DNA of 64,000 bases. Origin: Macrobrachium rosenbergii (lineage: Eukaryota > Arthropoda > Malacostraca > Decapoda > Palaemonidae). Of the stretch, positions 35,390 to 45,806 are shown piece by piece (the stretch's first letter is position 1; each line of letters starts with the position of its first letter). The position numbers and the translations under genes are program-made. The stretch is from NCBI RefSeq assembly GCF_040412425.1, contig NC_089749.1, positions 32,067,313-32,131,312 of the forward strand, read 5' to 3'. The notes below the pieces were generated by a model that was not told where the DNA came from, ran no database searches, and saw nothing but the letters and a program-made list of their open reading frames with translations.

Positions 35390-35600
35390 CATGAGAACCA
35401 CAGCAAGATGTCCTCACATGCCGACTAAAGAAAAAGTGCCTGGTGATGATAGGTGGGTGAGGGCTATTCCCTCAATCATGCCTCCATAACTACAGTTAAC
35501 TACCTTTTACTGAGTTCAACAACTATCTCCCAGCTCATGCTGAAGAATACTCCCTTATGAAAGGAGATGGTTTGTACTTCTGTTGGCAACCATTATACAA
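35390..35600 (-). repeat. DIRS-C terminal repeat
   Basis: Read on the minus strand this carries GCTGGGAGATAGTTGTTGAA, GTAGTTAACTGTAG and CCTCACCCACC-ATCATCA. It aligns with 29015-28790 (same reading direction) and inverted with 25130-25310. Divergence is high but the order of blocks is kept. Confidence 0.5.
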
Positions 35601-35826
35601 AATGGAAATGGACACCGTTAACATATGAAAGAAAGAATACCACTTTCACATGGGAAAATAGGATTTGAAGCAACATCATTGCTATTCATATCAAAATGGG
35701 AAAAATACTAAAAGGATTTTACAATCAAGAATACTGAGGTGATGGACAATATTAAAATGAATACCATCCATCATAGCAAGAACACAAGCTTTTCAAAACT
35801 GACTGTAAAAAGGGGATACATAAAAA

Positions 35827-36025
35827 ACAGGTTCTGATGTAAGGAAAACCTATTTTTGGTAGTCACTGTTGAGTCCTCAAGGAGTTACTCTTCATGGTCT
35901 ACCAGAGCTTTATGGGTGACCAAACTAATGTCAAAGAATTCTCTTATAGCTGGTCTCATGGCCCAGTATTGTGTAGCACTTGATGGAGTATGTGTACCCA
36001 GGTTCTTTCATTGTCAAAACCTGCT
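35827..36025. repeat. Isolated DIRS-A terminal-repeat fragment
   Basis: It starts ACAGGTTCTGATGTAAGG and continues through GAGTCCTCAAGGAGTTACTC, GACCAAACTAATGTCAAAGA and ATTGTGTAG. It follows 5641-5790 and then skips to the inner CAGGTTCTTTCATTGTCAAA segment. No DIRS coding sequence adjoins it. It is a solo end left by deletion or recombination. Confidence 0.75.
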
Positions 36026-36029
36026 TAGA

Positions 36030-36240
36030 AGTAGTTATTATTATTATTATTAAAATAGTTTAACCAGACCACTGAGCTGATTAACAGCTCTCACAGGGCT
36101 GGCCCGAAGGATTAATATGAAATGGAGTACAGGTCTAAGCCACAGGCTAAGAACTGAGACTAAATAATGAATGAATAATGACTTTAATAATATGCAAAAA
36201 GGCATATACTTCCATACTAGAACCCATGAACACATTAAAA
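36030..36240 (-). mobile_element. Short retroposon 3' end with (AAT)n tail
   Basis: The (TTA)n run at 36035-36052 abuts a block containing AGTTTAACCAGACCACTGAG, CTGATTAACAGCTCTCAC and GGGCTGGCCCGAAGGATTA. Read on the minus strand, this block ends in an AAT-repeat tail. I associate the block with repeats common in decapod genomes, from general familiarity only. It could be a LINE or SINE 3' end. Confidence 0.45.
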
Positions 36241-36876
36241 ACATTTACTCAAGTTTCCATCTGCACAATAAAAATAAAATAAATAAAACTGAGTACAGTC
36301 ATACCTCGAAATTACGCGAGGTTAGGTTCCGGAGCCCCTCGTGCAAGGTGAATTTTCGCGTAAGTTTGGCATGGTCTTTAAAAATGCTAATAAATGTTTA
36401 TTTCCAGAGTTTAAGTACTAAATATGACCCTAATCATGCTCCCAAAGTGTTAAGCTAACTTTTAAATGAACTAAAATTAGTGTAATTTTATTTAAAATTT
36501 AGCTTATTACCCTTAAAAAAGGAATACAGTAAATGGTTGACATAAAAATTGAGTACTGCACAGTTTCATAATAGCGCATTTACAGTAGGTGCGTATGTAT
36601 ACTAATGTTACCCCTAATAAATGGGATGCCGTTTTCTTTGTCACTTAGAGTAAAAGCTGTTTTCTTTGCGTCACTAGGCAAAACGTCACAGTCAACAAAA
36701 GTACAATTCCATAAAACATCGAAAACGTACATAATGTTCGTAGAAGGTAGTACAGTACAGGTAAAATTCAATCAATTTAAAATTATATATATCAATTTAA
36801 AATTATTATGTACAGGTAATGACGTACAGAGAATAATAAGTTGTAAACCTATGTTTGAGCGCTAACTCTTAATGAG

Positions 36877-36879
<3 letters not shown>

Positions 36880-36939
<60 letters not shown>
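36880..36939. repeat. (GA)n microsatellite
   Basis: About 30 uninterrupted GA units inside the TA-flanked element. Confidence 0.95.
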
Positions 36940-36941
<2 letters not shown>

Positions 36942-37579
36942 CTGTAATAAAGTAACTGTACTGCTTTTGTATCGTATTTATGTATAAATATATAAATACA
37001 AATTTTCCATTCTGATTTTACACCTAAAAACATGAAAACTTAAAAATTATACACACTTTCTACAGGGGTATCGTCTTTGAAAAATGCAGGGTATCACATC
37101 TTGTAAAAGTACACCAACTGAACGTGCTGTAATTACATGCACATACAGATTGCACCAGCACTTTTCTCTGAGGTGAACAGAGTAATTTTCAAAGAATGAC
37201 ACATACAACTCTTAGTTACATCTCTGATATTACATTAAAGAATTCATTTTATCAAATGAGCATGACTGAACAACCTCATCTCAAGGTCATGTAAAGTCCT
37301 TGTGACAAAGACTTTGCAAATGGACATAATACTTGTATGATATTTATGTACAGAAATATAAATATAAATTTTCCATATCGATTTTACAGTTAAAAGCATG
37401 AAAACTTATAAATGTACTTCAAACATTAAACAAGCATTTTCTGCAGGGGTATCATCTTTGAAAAGTGCAGTAACTTTGCAAATGGGTATCACATCTTGTA
37501 AAAGTATACTAAGTGAATGTGCTGAAATTACCTTTGCATCATATTTATGCACTTACAAAAATAAAAATAATACATTTTC

Positions 37580-37810
37580 GATACAGATTGTACACATGAA
37601 AGCATGAAATGCGTTTTTCATAGAGATTTTACACATGAAAGCATGAAATGCATTTTTCATAGAGATTTTGCACATTAAAACATCAAATGCATTTTTCATA
37701 CAGATTTTACACATAGAAGCATGAAATGCATTTTCATACAGATTTTACCCATAAAAGAATGAAATGCATTTTTCATACAGATTTTACACATAAAAGCATG
37801 AAAACTTGTT
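37580..37810. repeat. 39-bp tandem array, six units
   Basis: Units of CATGAAATGCATTTTTCATA plus AGATTTTACACATAAAAG start at about 37603, 37642, 37681, 37720, 37758 and 37797, so the period is 39 bp. ATGAAATGCATTTTTCAT is itself near-palindromic, so each unit could form a short hairpin. Confidence 0.9.
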
Positions 37811-38199
37811 AATTACTTAAAAAATTAAACACCCACTTCTGCAGGGTTTCTCGAGAATTTCGTGTGTCTCTGAAAAAATCGCGTATGCCCATTAGTTAGG
37901 TTCCAGTGAAAAGTTCGTGTGTGTGTGAATTCGCGCAATTCGAATCGTGTAAGATCAAAGTATTACTGTAATGATAAAAATCAGAATAACTTTACATTTT
38001 TAAAATTTGGATTTTTTTATACAGTATCTATATTAGTTGCCAAGTGGACTTTTGTATTTTCATAAATTACTGTCTATACTTTACCAAGAAATTTGCACTT
38101 TCTCATGAACATTAAAACTGGGTCAATTGAAAATGTTGCAGACTCTGATAAAATTTTGCCAATCAATCCATTTCCAAAAGTTGGTAACCGATGTTGGTT

Positions 38200-38890
38200 A
38201 TATTTTGGACATTTGCATAACATGTTTGACTGTTGTTATCACTTTGAATTCTTAGCATTTGGGAGCTAATTCATGCGGCTTGCTCATTATGTGTCCATGT
38301 GCCAGACAAGTATGGCCTATTCGGAGATGTGTCAGAATTACTTGCACATGCCTCTCTCTTTTGTATGATGAACTCCATTTTTCAACTCCAGGTTTTATTT
38401 GCTTCAACTGATTATTTTCATGTTCTTCATTCCATTTATTTTGCCATTTGTTTATAATGGCTACTTTTATATGTGTTATATAATCATTAACTGGGATATT
38501 TACATTTAATCTTGTCAAATGGGCTGCTTCTTTAGCTGCTTTATCAGCCTCTTCACTTCCTTTAATCCCTATATGGGCAGGGATCCATCAAATTTCTATA
38601 TTCTTCCCATTATTATATAACTTATGGAGAAATAACTTCATTTCTTGTACAGTACAATGTTATTTTTTGGTTTGTTACTCTGAATGACTTCGATGGAGCT
38701 TCTAGTCACTAAAAATCACAAAATTATTACACGAGGTTTCTTTTATTAATTTTATGGCTGATGCTATTGTGCATAACTCAGCTATAAATACAGGGGCATT
38801 ATCATGATGCATGTTTTCTTGGGATATTGCAGCATATCCCACTCCATGCTCTGATTTAGATCTGCTTGTGTACATTGAGTAATGTGGACC
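38200..38890 (-). pseudogene. LINE RNase H and C-terminal segment, broken
   Basis: The minus strand reads SKSEHGVGYAAIS near 38860-38810, then PVFIAELCTIASAIK, then WIPAHIGIKGSEEADKAAKE near 38590-38525. These are the standard RNase H signatures: the first catalytic strand, the E-L helix, and HxGIxGNExAD at the end. The following frame (38518-38252) contains LTHLRIGHTCLAHGHIMS, the Cys/His-type post-RNase H segment of I-like LINEs. A stop lies in the SD-S region near 38715. The domain would remove template RNA. Confidence 0.75.
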
Positions 38891-38999
38891 TTTTCAGCTT
38901 ATATGCAGTCTATTTTATGTTGTCTATGATGTCCTGGGGTATATGTGTAGCTTTTTGATAAATATCTTAGGTGTGTGCAAATTCTTATTATATTCATGG

Positions 39000-39866
39000 T
39001 CCAAGGAGGAGGTAATTTTACCATTGAAGGGAATTGCATAATTATATTCAACGACTCAGACAGTCTTCTAGTTCTAATAGGGAAAGGTGGTGGAATGACT
39101 GTTTATAAATACATCTCTTAATTCAAATAATTTTTTTGTTGGAGAACCACTTGTTTGAATTCTCAGGGCACTCTTCATTATTACAAACTCTCTATGGAGA
39201 GACAGTGATAGTTCACCACATTCGATTTGTAAAGATGATGATGATGATCATCTAAAGGCTACTGAACATATTCTAAGGCCTTCGTTGTGAACTGCATCCA
39301 ACGTTTTCAGTGTTGCGTCTGATGCTGAGCCATATATTTCACTTCCATAATTAATGATAGACAACAATGTTGCTTTATACAGTAAAGTAAGGGTATGTCT
39401 ATCAGCTCCCCAAGTAGTGTTTCATAGTTTTTTAATTAGGTTAGCTCTTTTACATTTAGATTTCACATACATTAAGTGGGGTTTCCAATTTAAGTGAGTA
39501 TCAAATACTAACCCTAAAATTTTGCTGTTTGGCCAATTGGTATGGAATGATTTCTGATTTTCTTCCCCTTTTTTCCACTTTTTATTTTTATAAAACATTA
39601 ATGCCTGAGTCTTTTATACAGATAATTTAAAGCCTACATATGACGGCAATTCATCTATTTTTATTATAGTTTTATTAATGATTCGCTCTGCATGTTTTAA
39701 GTGAGATGCTGAACAATATATGACAAAATCATCCATGTACAAGTTACTTTTAATTCCAACAGGTAGATTATTACCAATGTCATTTATAGGTAATGCTCGA
39801 GTTGCAATAATTTGCTTTAAGATAATTCGATTTTGCAATAGAGTAAGCAATTAATGCTGATACAAC
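39000..39866 (-). pseudogene. LINE reverse transcriptase, 3' part
   Basis: The minus-strand frame 39850-39614 reads ALPINDIGNNLPVGIKSNLY followed by MDDFVIYCS, so the catalytic YxDD box (YMDD) is kept, then ERIINKTIIKIDEL and VGFKLS. The thumb continues at 39400-39120 with LLSIINYGSEIYGSASDAT and HNEGLRI-CSVAFRSSS. The 5' half of RT is on the other side of the pogo-like insertion. Confidence 0.75.
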
Positions 39867-41248
39867 AATATTTAAAATATTTTTTAATTTCCCGCGGGCA
39901 CAGGCAGCGGCATACAATCAGGCAGTGAGAGAGACCAAATTACAATACACCAACTTCTTTTCCTCCTTGTCTTTATCCCATATTCTAGTTAAAAAAGTAA
40001 AGGAGAACGATAAAAGTATCGTTAGTAATGTATACTCTTGCGCAAATGCAAACAGCCAAAAAACACTGAACAAGAAACCATTGTTTTGCTTAGAACTGTA
40101 TCAGATAACAACAGCTGTTTTGCTTGTATTTCAACCATCGTAAGACAGTAAACAACTACAGTGGTTAAGTTACAAATGACGTTAAATAGAATAGGACTGA
40201 TATATGTTTTACATTATATCCTTATTCACTATGGATAAAAGATTGGCAAGGAAATATACTGCTAAATTTAAGCTGCAAGTTGTAGCTGAAGCTGAGAAAA
40301 CAATGTTCAAGCTGCTAATGACTATAAATTATTGTGCATCGGCAACATAGATGAAACTCGACTGTAAATAAAACTGGAGAGAAAGTATTTTAATCAAAAC
40401 TACTTGGCATGAAAGAACACATATTACTGCTGTTTTCACGCCAATAAAAGATAAATATGTAAAGCTTGTATTATGATGAAATCAAGTAAAAACAGCGCGC
40501 AGAATCTTGATTTTTTTACACAAAACAAATACCCGTATGCCCCAACAGCCCAAAGTCATCTATCAACGAAAAAAAAATAGCTAAATTAATTTCACAACGA
40601 GACATTTTAAGTTATATTTTGACTTAAAAACACTTTGTATAATGAAAAATAACCTTGTCCCATATAAATAAAGTATCTAGAGATTCATTTACGCTCACTA
40701 GAAGCAAGAAAAGCACTCTGAACTGAGTTAAAAACGGAGAAATAAACTTACTGTGTAATCTATTTCCAAACCAAAACATTGATCACTATGATTGCAATTT
40801 ATAATACAAAAGCAATATAAGAACATTACATTGAAGTAAAGCATAACATTTTAAAAGATCCAAGGAAAAGATGCATATTTGTTATGTTGGTTTGTATAAC
40901 ACGATATTAATATGTGAATACAGAGTACAGTATAATGTAGGCTGGGCTACCGTATATGTGTACGATATACCATAGTGTAGGTAAGTTAACTCGTTTGTTA
41001 TTCAATTTCTCTTTGTATTGAATTATCATAAGTCAATCTGCATGAACCTCCAGAATCAACTGATATTAATAGTTACTATAATGTATATGTATAGAGTATA
41101 CTTTATAGTATAGGCTAGGCTACCATATATGTATACAAGGTACTGAATAACCTAGTGTAGGCTAGGCTATAATCGAGATACGTTTTTCTTCAACTTACGA
41201 TGAGTTTTTTTGGAACCTAACCCCATCATAAGTAGGATAATACCTGTA
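39866..41248. mobile_element. Degenerate pogo/Tigger-like DNA transposon inside the LINE
   Basis: The LINE RT frame stops at 41248 (GVPQGS-VLSGTLF side) and resumes near 39866. The insert's right end, read inwards, starts TACAGGTATTATCCTACTTA and then GGGGTTAGGTTCC, a Tigger-like terminus. Inside, the plus strand at 40231-40300 reads MDKRLARKYTAKFKLQVVAE, resembling the N-terminal helix-turn-helix of pogo-like transposases. At 40345-40460 it reads NIDETRL, a stop, VNKTGEKV, a stop, and LIKTTWHERTHITAVFTP in mixed frames. That is the first catalytic DET of the DDE domain and the segment after it. The middle is deleted and the left terminus was not found. Confidence 0.6.
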
Positions 41249-41249
41249 T

Positions 41250-41910
41250 TACTAAAGTAAACAGTGTGCCACTAAGGACACTTCCTTGTGGAACACCATT
41301 TTCAAGTGGAAATGTACTTGACAATACATCATCAATTCTCACTTGAAAAGTGCAATTTGTCAGAAAGTTTTGGATAAACCTAGGTAAATGTCCACGGATG
41401 CTGTTTTTATGTAACGTTTTTAATATTGCATATCTCCATGAAGTATCATATGCCTTTTCAATGTCAAAAAAGGCGGCTATAGTAATTTGTTTTTGTTCAA
41501 ATCCTCTTCATATTTGGCCTCCCAAGTTAGACAGAGAATCCAGTGTAGATCTGTTGCATTGTGACCCAAATTGAGTGGGAGTCAAAATTTTATTTTCTCA
41601 AATGTGCAATGTTAGTTGAGCATTTATCATTTTCCCCAATAATTTGCATAAACTTGTTAAAAGAAATTGGTCTGTAATTGTTTACATTACTGGGATCCTT
41701 TCCAAGTTGGGGATAGGAACAATCATAGCTTCACGTCGTTGGTCAGGAAATAAATTTTGAAGCCATAAGTGGTTATAAAACTCTAATAAGCATGACTTTG
41801 CCAAAGGTGCTAAGTGGCAGATCATTTCAAAACAAATATTGTCACCTCCAGGGGCAGATTTATTGCTGTTCAACACAGCAAATTCCAACTCTTCCATATT
41901 CAATAAATTT
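41250..41910 (-). pseudogene. LINE reverse transcriptase, 5' part
   Basis: The minus-strand frame 41903-41682 reads MNMEELEFAVLNSNKSAPGG, DNICFEMICHL and LEFYNHLWLQNLFPDQRREA. This is the start of a LINE RT: the 'ELxxAL....S.PG.D.I' box followed by the 'W' and 'iPkp' boxes. A later piece at 41360-41250 gives NCTFQVRIDDVLSSTFPLEN then GVPQGSVLSGTLF-like residues from the minus strand. The frame has stops between. Confidence 0.75.
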
Positions 41911-42449
41911 TCTATTATATATCTTCTATTGTTTCAAAATTTATTGTTATTAATTCCATACTATTTTTCTTTGTGCAAAAGTGCTCATCTGAATTTTAGT
42001 CGCTACTTACTTTTGCTAAATTTTCTCCTATTACATTACTTATTTCTTTTGCATCAAGTATTCTTTTCCCATCTTTTGATATGCCATGTCTAGGTGGTTT
42101 AACATGGGTACATTTATTTTCCTCAATTTTTCCCATATTTTTTATATGGGAGTATTATTAGAGATCTGATACATATTTCCTCCATGATTGATTCTTCCTT
42201 GAATTACTTCTTTTTAAATTTTGCAGATATTTTGTTATATAGAGGTTTTAATGTATCAATTTCTAATAATAATATAGTTAGTTTTTGTAAATTTTCTTCT
42301 AATATTGGTAATGTTTTATTTATTTTACTGAATTTTCTATTTAAATTATCTAATCATCTTCCAATCTGGTGTTTTATTGTTATTAATTCTGTTAGTTTTT
42401 CAGACCAACATGGGACTGTGTTTTGTTGGATGAGATTTTGATTTTGGTA

Positions 42450-42985
42450 TTGCTTTATCAGCAGCATTTTTTTATGAAGTCAATAAGAAACTTTTTGTGT
42501 TTCATTATGATCTTGTATATACTCAAATGAAGGGATATTCCTAGTGTGGAATTCATATCGCTCCCAACCTGCTTTAAGTTATATTGAGGGACATACCTGG
42601 TGGGATTATTTTGTAATAGTGAAATTAATATTGGGAAATGATCACTGGTATGCAAGATGTCAACTGTATTCCAATCCAACCTCTCTACTATGCTTGTTGT
42701 ACATAGAGTTAAGTCTGCTGAGGAAAATGTTCCATGTGTTTTTGAAAAATATGTGCTGATTTTGTTATCATTTATACAGCACATATCATTTGAGTCTATG
42801 AATTCTTCTCTTTTACTTCCTGCTCTATTTGCGTTTGTACAATTATAGTCCCATATAGGGTTGTGAGCATTAAAATCACCTACTATTAATGTAAGTTCCT
42901 TGGCACTATTAAGTAATTCTTCAAGTTTACCAAAGTTTACCAATGTCATAATTTTTATTAGGTCGGTTGTATAAATTATAAAAAG
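42450..42985 (-). pseudogene. LINE AP-endonuclease, C-terminal part
   Basis: The minus-strand frame 43054-42458 contains LTLIVGDFNAHNPIWDYNC, then RAGSKREEFIDSNDMCCIND, FSSADLTLCTTS and TVDILHTSDHFPILISL. GDFNAH, the S-DL strand and SDHxPI are the hallmark catalytic motifs of LINE apurinic-type endonucleases, and Asp, Asn and His are all kept. The frame enters the DIRS-B insert at its 5' side near 42985. The N-terminal part is at 49090-49360. Confidence 0.8.
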
Positions 42986-43470
42986 GATTTTGACAAAGGA
43001 AAAATCTATTTCTGGGAGGGCCCGTGTCACCCGGTGAAATAATCCATTCAGCACTTATTTCTAGGTAATTCCGTTGCTAGATACCAGAGAAAAGCTAAAT
43101 GTAAAGCTGGGGTTACTACCCCCAGAGCGAGACTCAAGAAATGGAGTCGTATATGGTAAAGGGTGAGATTGTCACAATCACGGGACCCTGCCCTATAAAG
43201 ATTCCCAATGTCAAAAGTCCCAACGAGAGAGGAGCCGATACAAGCCCATGCACTACTCGCGGACTGTACACAAGGCAACACTAATCACATTCCATGTTAG
43301 CACCCACCCCACTAGAATGATGTTTACCATGGGAGGGAGAGAATGAAAAAACGGGTGGGTCACCGTGTGACACGGGCCCCTCCCCAGAAATAGATTTTTC
43401 CTTTGTCAAAAACCTTTTTCTGGATCGGGGTCCCGTGTCAGCCGGTGAAATAATAACAGAGAAATAAACA
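42983..43470 (-). repeat. DIRS-B 3' end with internal complementary region
   Basis: The outer block GGAAAAATCTATTTCTGGGA plus GGGCCCGTGTCACCCGGTG recurs inverted at 43370-43425. It is then joined directly to CTGGATCGGGGTCCCGTGT and CAGCCGGTGAAATAATAAC, which should be the inverse of the missing 5' end. The layout is the same as in family A. Confidence 0.75.
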
Positions 43471-44340
43471 TCATTCTTATGCTAATAAAGACTTAAAATA
43501 GAGACGTTGAAAACTAGGAGAATTCTACCTTGAACATTAGTAAGGTCCTCTAAATTCATGTAATGAAAATAATGTAAGTGGTCACCGTCTAAGATCATGA
43601 GCTTAGGATTGAACCTGAATAGGCTTGTATTAAGAAAATACTTCCTGCCTAATAGCAGACACAATGACAACAGTAACCCCCCCCCTTTTTTTTTATGAAG
43701 AGAGGATCTGACAAAATTGCGAGGTCCTGTCGAAAAAAGCCTGTAAGGAGAAAACTGGGCACAGAAACAGACCTTGTAAAAGGGGAGTACTTTCCAAGGT
43801 GACCACCGAAAATGAGGACCTTCAACTGTAGATAGAAAGTTAGGGTGAGGAATTGCAACACTACCCCTGATGAGAAACCAAAATGATTGGTTCCGCTAGA
43901 CAGGGCAGACAGTACAGGAAAACTAACACTAGAAGCTAAGCTGATTAAAAATTTTGGGTCTTCCCCAACAAGGAAAGGTAAGAACAAGATGACTGTTGGT
44001 TACGAAGCTAACTCCGATACATTACTCAAAGACCAGGAAACCTGAATGTGGACGGAGTACTGGTCTTAGACGAACACAGATCTTAGGGATGAAAGTTAAG
44101 AGCCTGTGAGTCTGGTTCCAACAAAACACTTTCCTCAAGGCCAATGCGGCTGCATCATTACTGTAGCTTCGAAAACTATGTGAAGAGTGCTAGATACTTA
44201 ACTGCAGAACCATACTGCAGTAGAGTAGGATCCCTTAACTGATTTTAGGAAAACAGTAATAACAGGACCAATATCAGTTTCCTCCTAAACTGTAAGATTC
44301 ACAAAGACCACAAAGCCAGGGCATCAGAACTTGAGGGGGC
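43471..44340 (-). pseudogene. DIRS-B region expected to hold the recombinase
   Basis: By position, between RNase H and the 3' repeat, this should encode the tyrosine recombinase. Minus frames 43987-43649 and 43670-43482 are open, but I cannot place the HxxR and Tyr boxes, so the assignment rests on element order alone. A C7T9 run interrupts at 43678-43693. Confidence 0.35.
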
Positions 44341-44349
44341 TGACACAGG

Positions 44350-44911
44350 CTGAGTTTATACCAGACGTGACAGCTTGATAGTTTGTGGCTGAATTGGGCT
44401 GCAAACAGACCTACTTCCAGGGCCAGGAAAAGGTCACAAAACTACCTGAATGACGCTCCGTCTAAGGACTATTCCAACACCAGGGGGGAGGCCCTGGATA
44501 GGGAAAAAGTAGTGACCTTTTGGACCCCTATGAGGAGGGTGGTAGACAGAGGCACTTGTGTCTGTTGGTTATGGAGAAGAATGAACCATAACCTGAATGA
44601 AGCAACTCTAGTCCAAAACCACTTGTTCAGTGGCGCACTATTGCTGTTTTGTTCAGAACCAGCCTAAAATGAAACCTCTTGGGAGGAAGAAGTTTCCCAA
44701 GGACAGGAAGACTGCCACAGCCCTCCAAAGCGTTGATATGGAACTGCGGGCGTGACCGACTAAGTTCCATGTACTTCATTGGGCCAAAAATATCCACCCC
44801 ACCCGCCCTGAGAGGTGACGGTGTGGAATACTGAGGCCGGAGGGAAAGCTGGAGAGGAACTGACTTCGATAAGCACTTGATAGTTGTGCAAGGCGGAGGC
44901 CTACTATTCAA
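44350..44911 (-). pseudogene. DIRS-B RNase H, broken
   Basis: The minus-strand frame 44911-44627 reads FHINALEGCGSLPVLGKLLP then FRLVLNKTAIVRH. This parallels the DIRS RNase H 'HINALELLAV..AL..L' and 'L.LDNTAIV' segments, with the catalytic Asp of LDN changed to Asn-Lys. Beyond a frameshift, VTTFSLSRASPLVLE and LFLALEVGLFAA correspond to 'ADxLSR' and 'EVDLFAT'. It is inactive. Confidence 0.6.
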
Positions 44912-45109
44912 ACAGGAGGAATCAAGGAGACACGTCCTGACTCCGCCATACCCTGGTTATAAACTCAGCTTTGACTTCAGAAGGAGAACCATCACTGAAG
45001 CAAACTGGAGAGAACCCAAGACCTTTTCTTGAGAGAGGTATGCTTGAGTGGATGAAATGATAGGTGCCCTTGCTATCTCTTTCGCTTCCACTGGATTCAC
45101 AACTACTGA

Positions 45110-45806
45110 AGGCTACCCTCCAGAATCAGGTGAGATTCCTTCCTGTTTACTTAGAAGCCCAGAGACTCTAGAAAACCGATTATAATGACCGGCACCCTCA
45201 GGCAATTCCCAGCGCTGGGTGCCCAAATGAGCCAGGCAACTAGATATGCAGCTAGCATAGCCTTCTAATACCGGAGCTGTTGAACTACCATATTGTTCAA
45301 ACTGGCAAAGACTCTGGAGCTGCATTGAGGAGGGCATGAACCTGAAGGGTGCATGCCTGCTCCCGAGTCTGAATCCCAAGAAGGGATAGAACCTTTCTGC
45401 AACCAAGATGTGAAAGGAAGCGTCGGAAAGGTCTATAGAGGTGGTTACAGCTCCACGGAGCAGTAGGATCCGAACCCACAAGACTGTAAGCAACCGAGAC
45501 TTGCCGCATTGAATGAGGAAAATAAGTGGGACACGCCGGAAAAACTTTCCAGTGGAAGGGAACTTCCTTGGCAGACTGAAAAAGCCTGACAGGCCATTCA
45601 CAAAGACCTCCAGAACTCTGGCCGGAGGCTGATTGAACCTGATTGGGGAGGGGACAACAGTCCAGCTCCACCCGGGCCTTGATAACTATACTCTGGGCCC
45701 AGGGACTGAAGTTCCAGTGGCCCCGAAAATGGTACAGCCTCCCACCGATATGAGAAATACTACAGGGAGAAGGCTTGATTGTCTCCCCTGGCGTATGCCT
45801 TCCCAA
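45110..45806 (-). pseudogene. DIRS-B reverse transcriptase, broken
   Basis: The minus frame 45601-45113 reads VTTSIDLSDASFHILVAERF, YPFLGFRLGSRHAPFRFMPS and later APVLEGYAS. It matches the DIRS RT core 'SIDLKDAYFHIPI...FLGF.LG...FRF.(V)MPFGL' with the Y of DAYFH changed to S. The first catalytic Asp (SIDL) is kept. The frame overlaps 45806-45297, and the catalytic DD box is not recognisable. Confidence 0.7.

Larger units (their letters stand above)
31080..35600 (-). mobile_element. DIRS family C copy (minus), heavily decayed
   Basis: In minus orientation: terminal repeat at 35600-35390, unassigned gag-like or leader sequence to about 33700, RT near 33690-33390, RNase H 33217-32560, a linker, and tyrosine recombinase 31900-31370. 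A 3' UTR reaches to about 31080. The 3' terminal repeat was not found and may be lost. Family C shares little nucleotide sequence with family A. A 22-bp A tract lies at 33275-33296. Confidence 0.6.
36294..37970. mobile_element. TA-flanked Tc1/pogo-like non-autonomous element (1.67 kb)
   Basis: TA at 36294-36295 and 37969-37970. The left end CAGTCATACCTCGAAATTAC pairs with the right end (reverse complement CAGTAATACTTTGATCTTAC). The subterminal AGGTTAGGTTCCGG has a counterpart reading GGTTCCAGTG on the other side. The interior has no transposase frame but includes a (GA)n run (36880-36939), two ~370-bp imperfect repeats (about 36960-37190 and 37320-37560) and a 39-bp tandem array. The ends fit the pogo/Tigger or wider Tc1-mariner group. 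Confidence 0.65.

Noticed and set aside
36030..36240. tRNA-derived SINE
   Set aside because: No A and B box pair or tRNA fold could be made out. Only the tail and a conserved block are visible, so it is left as a retroposon 3' end.
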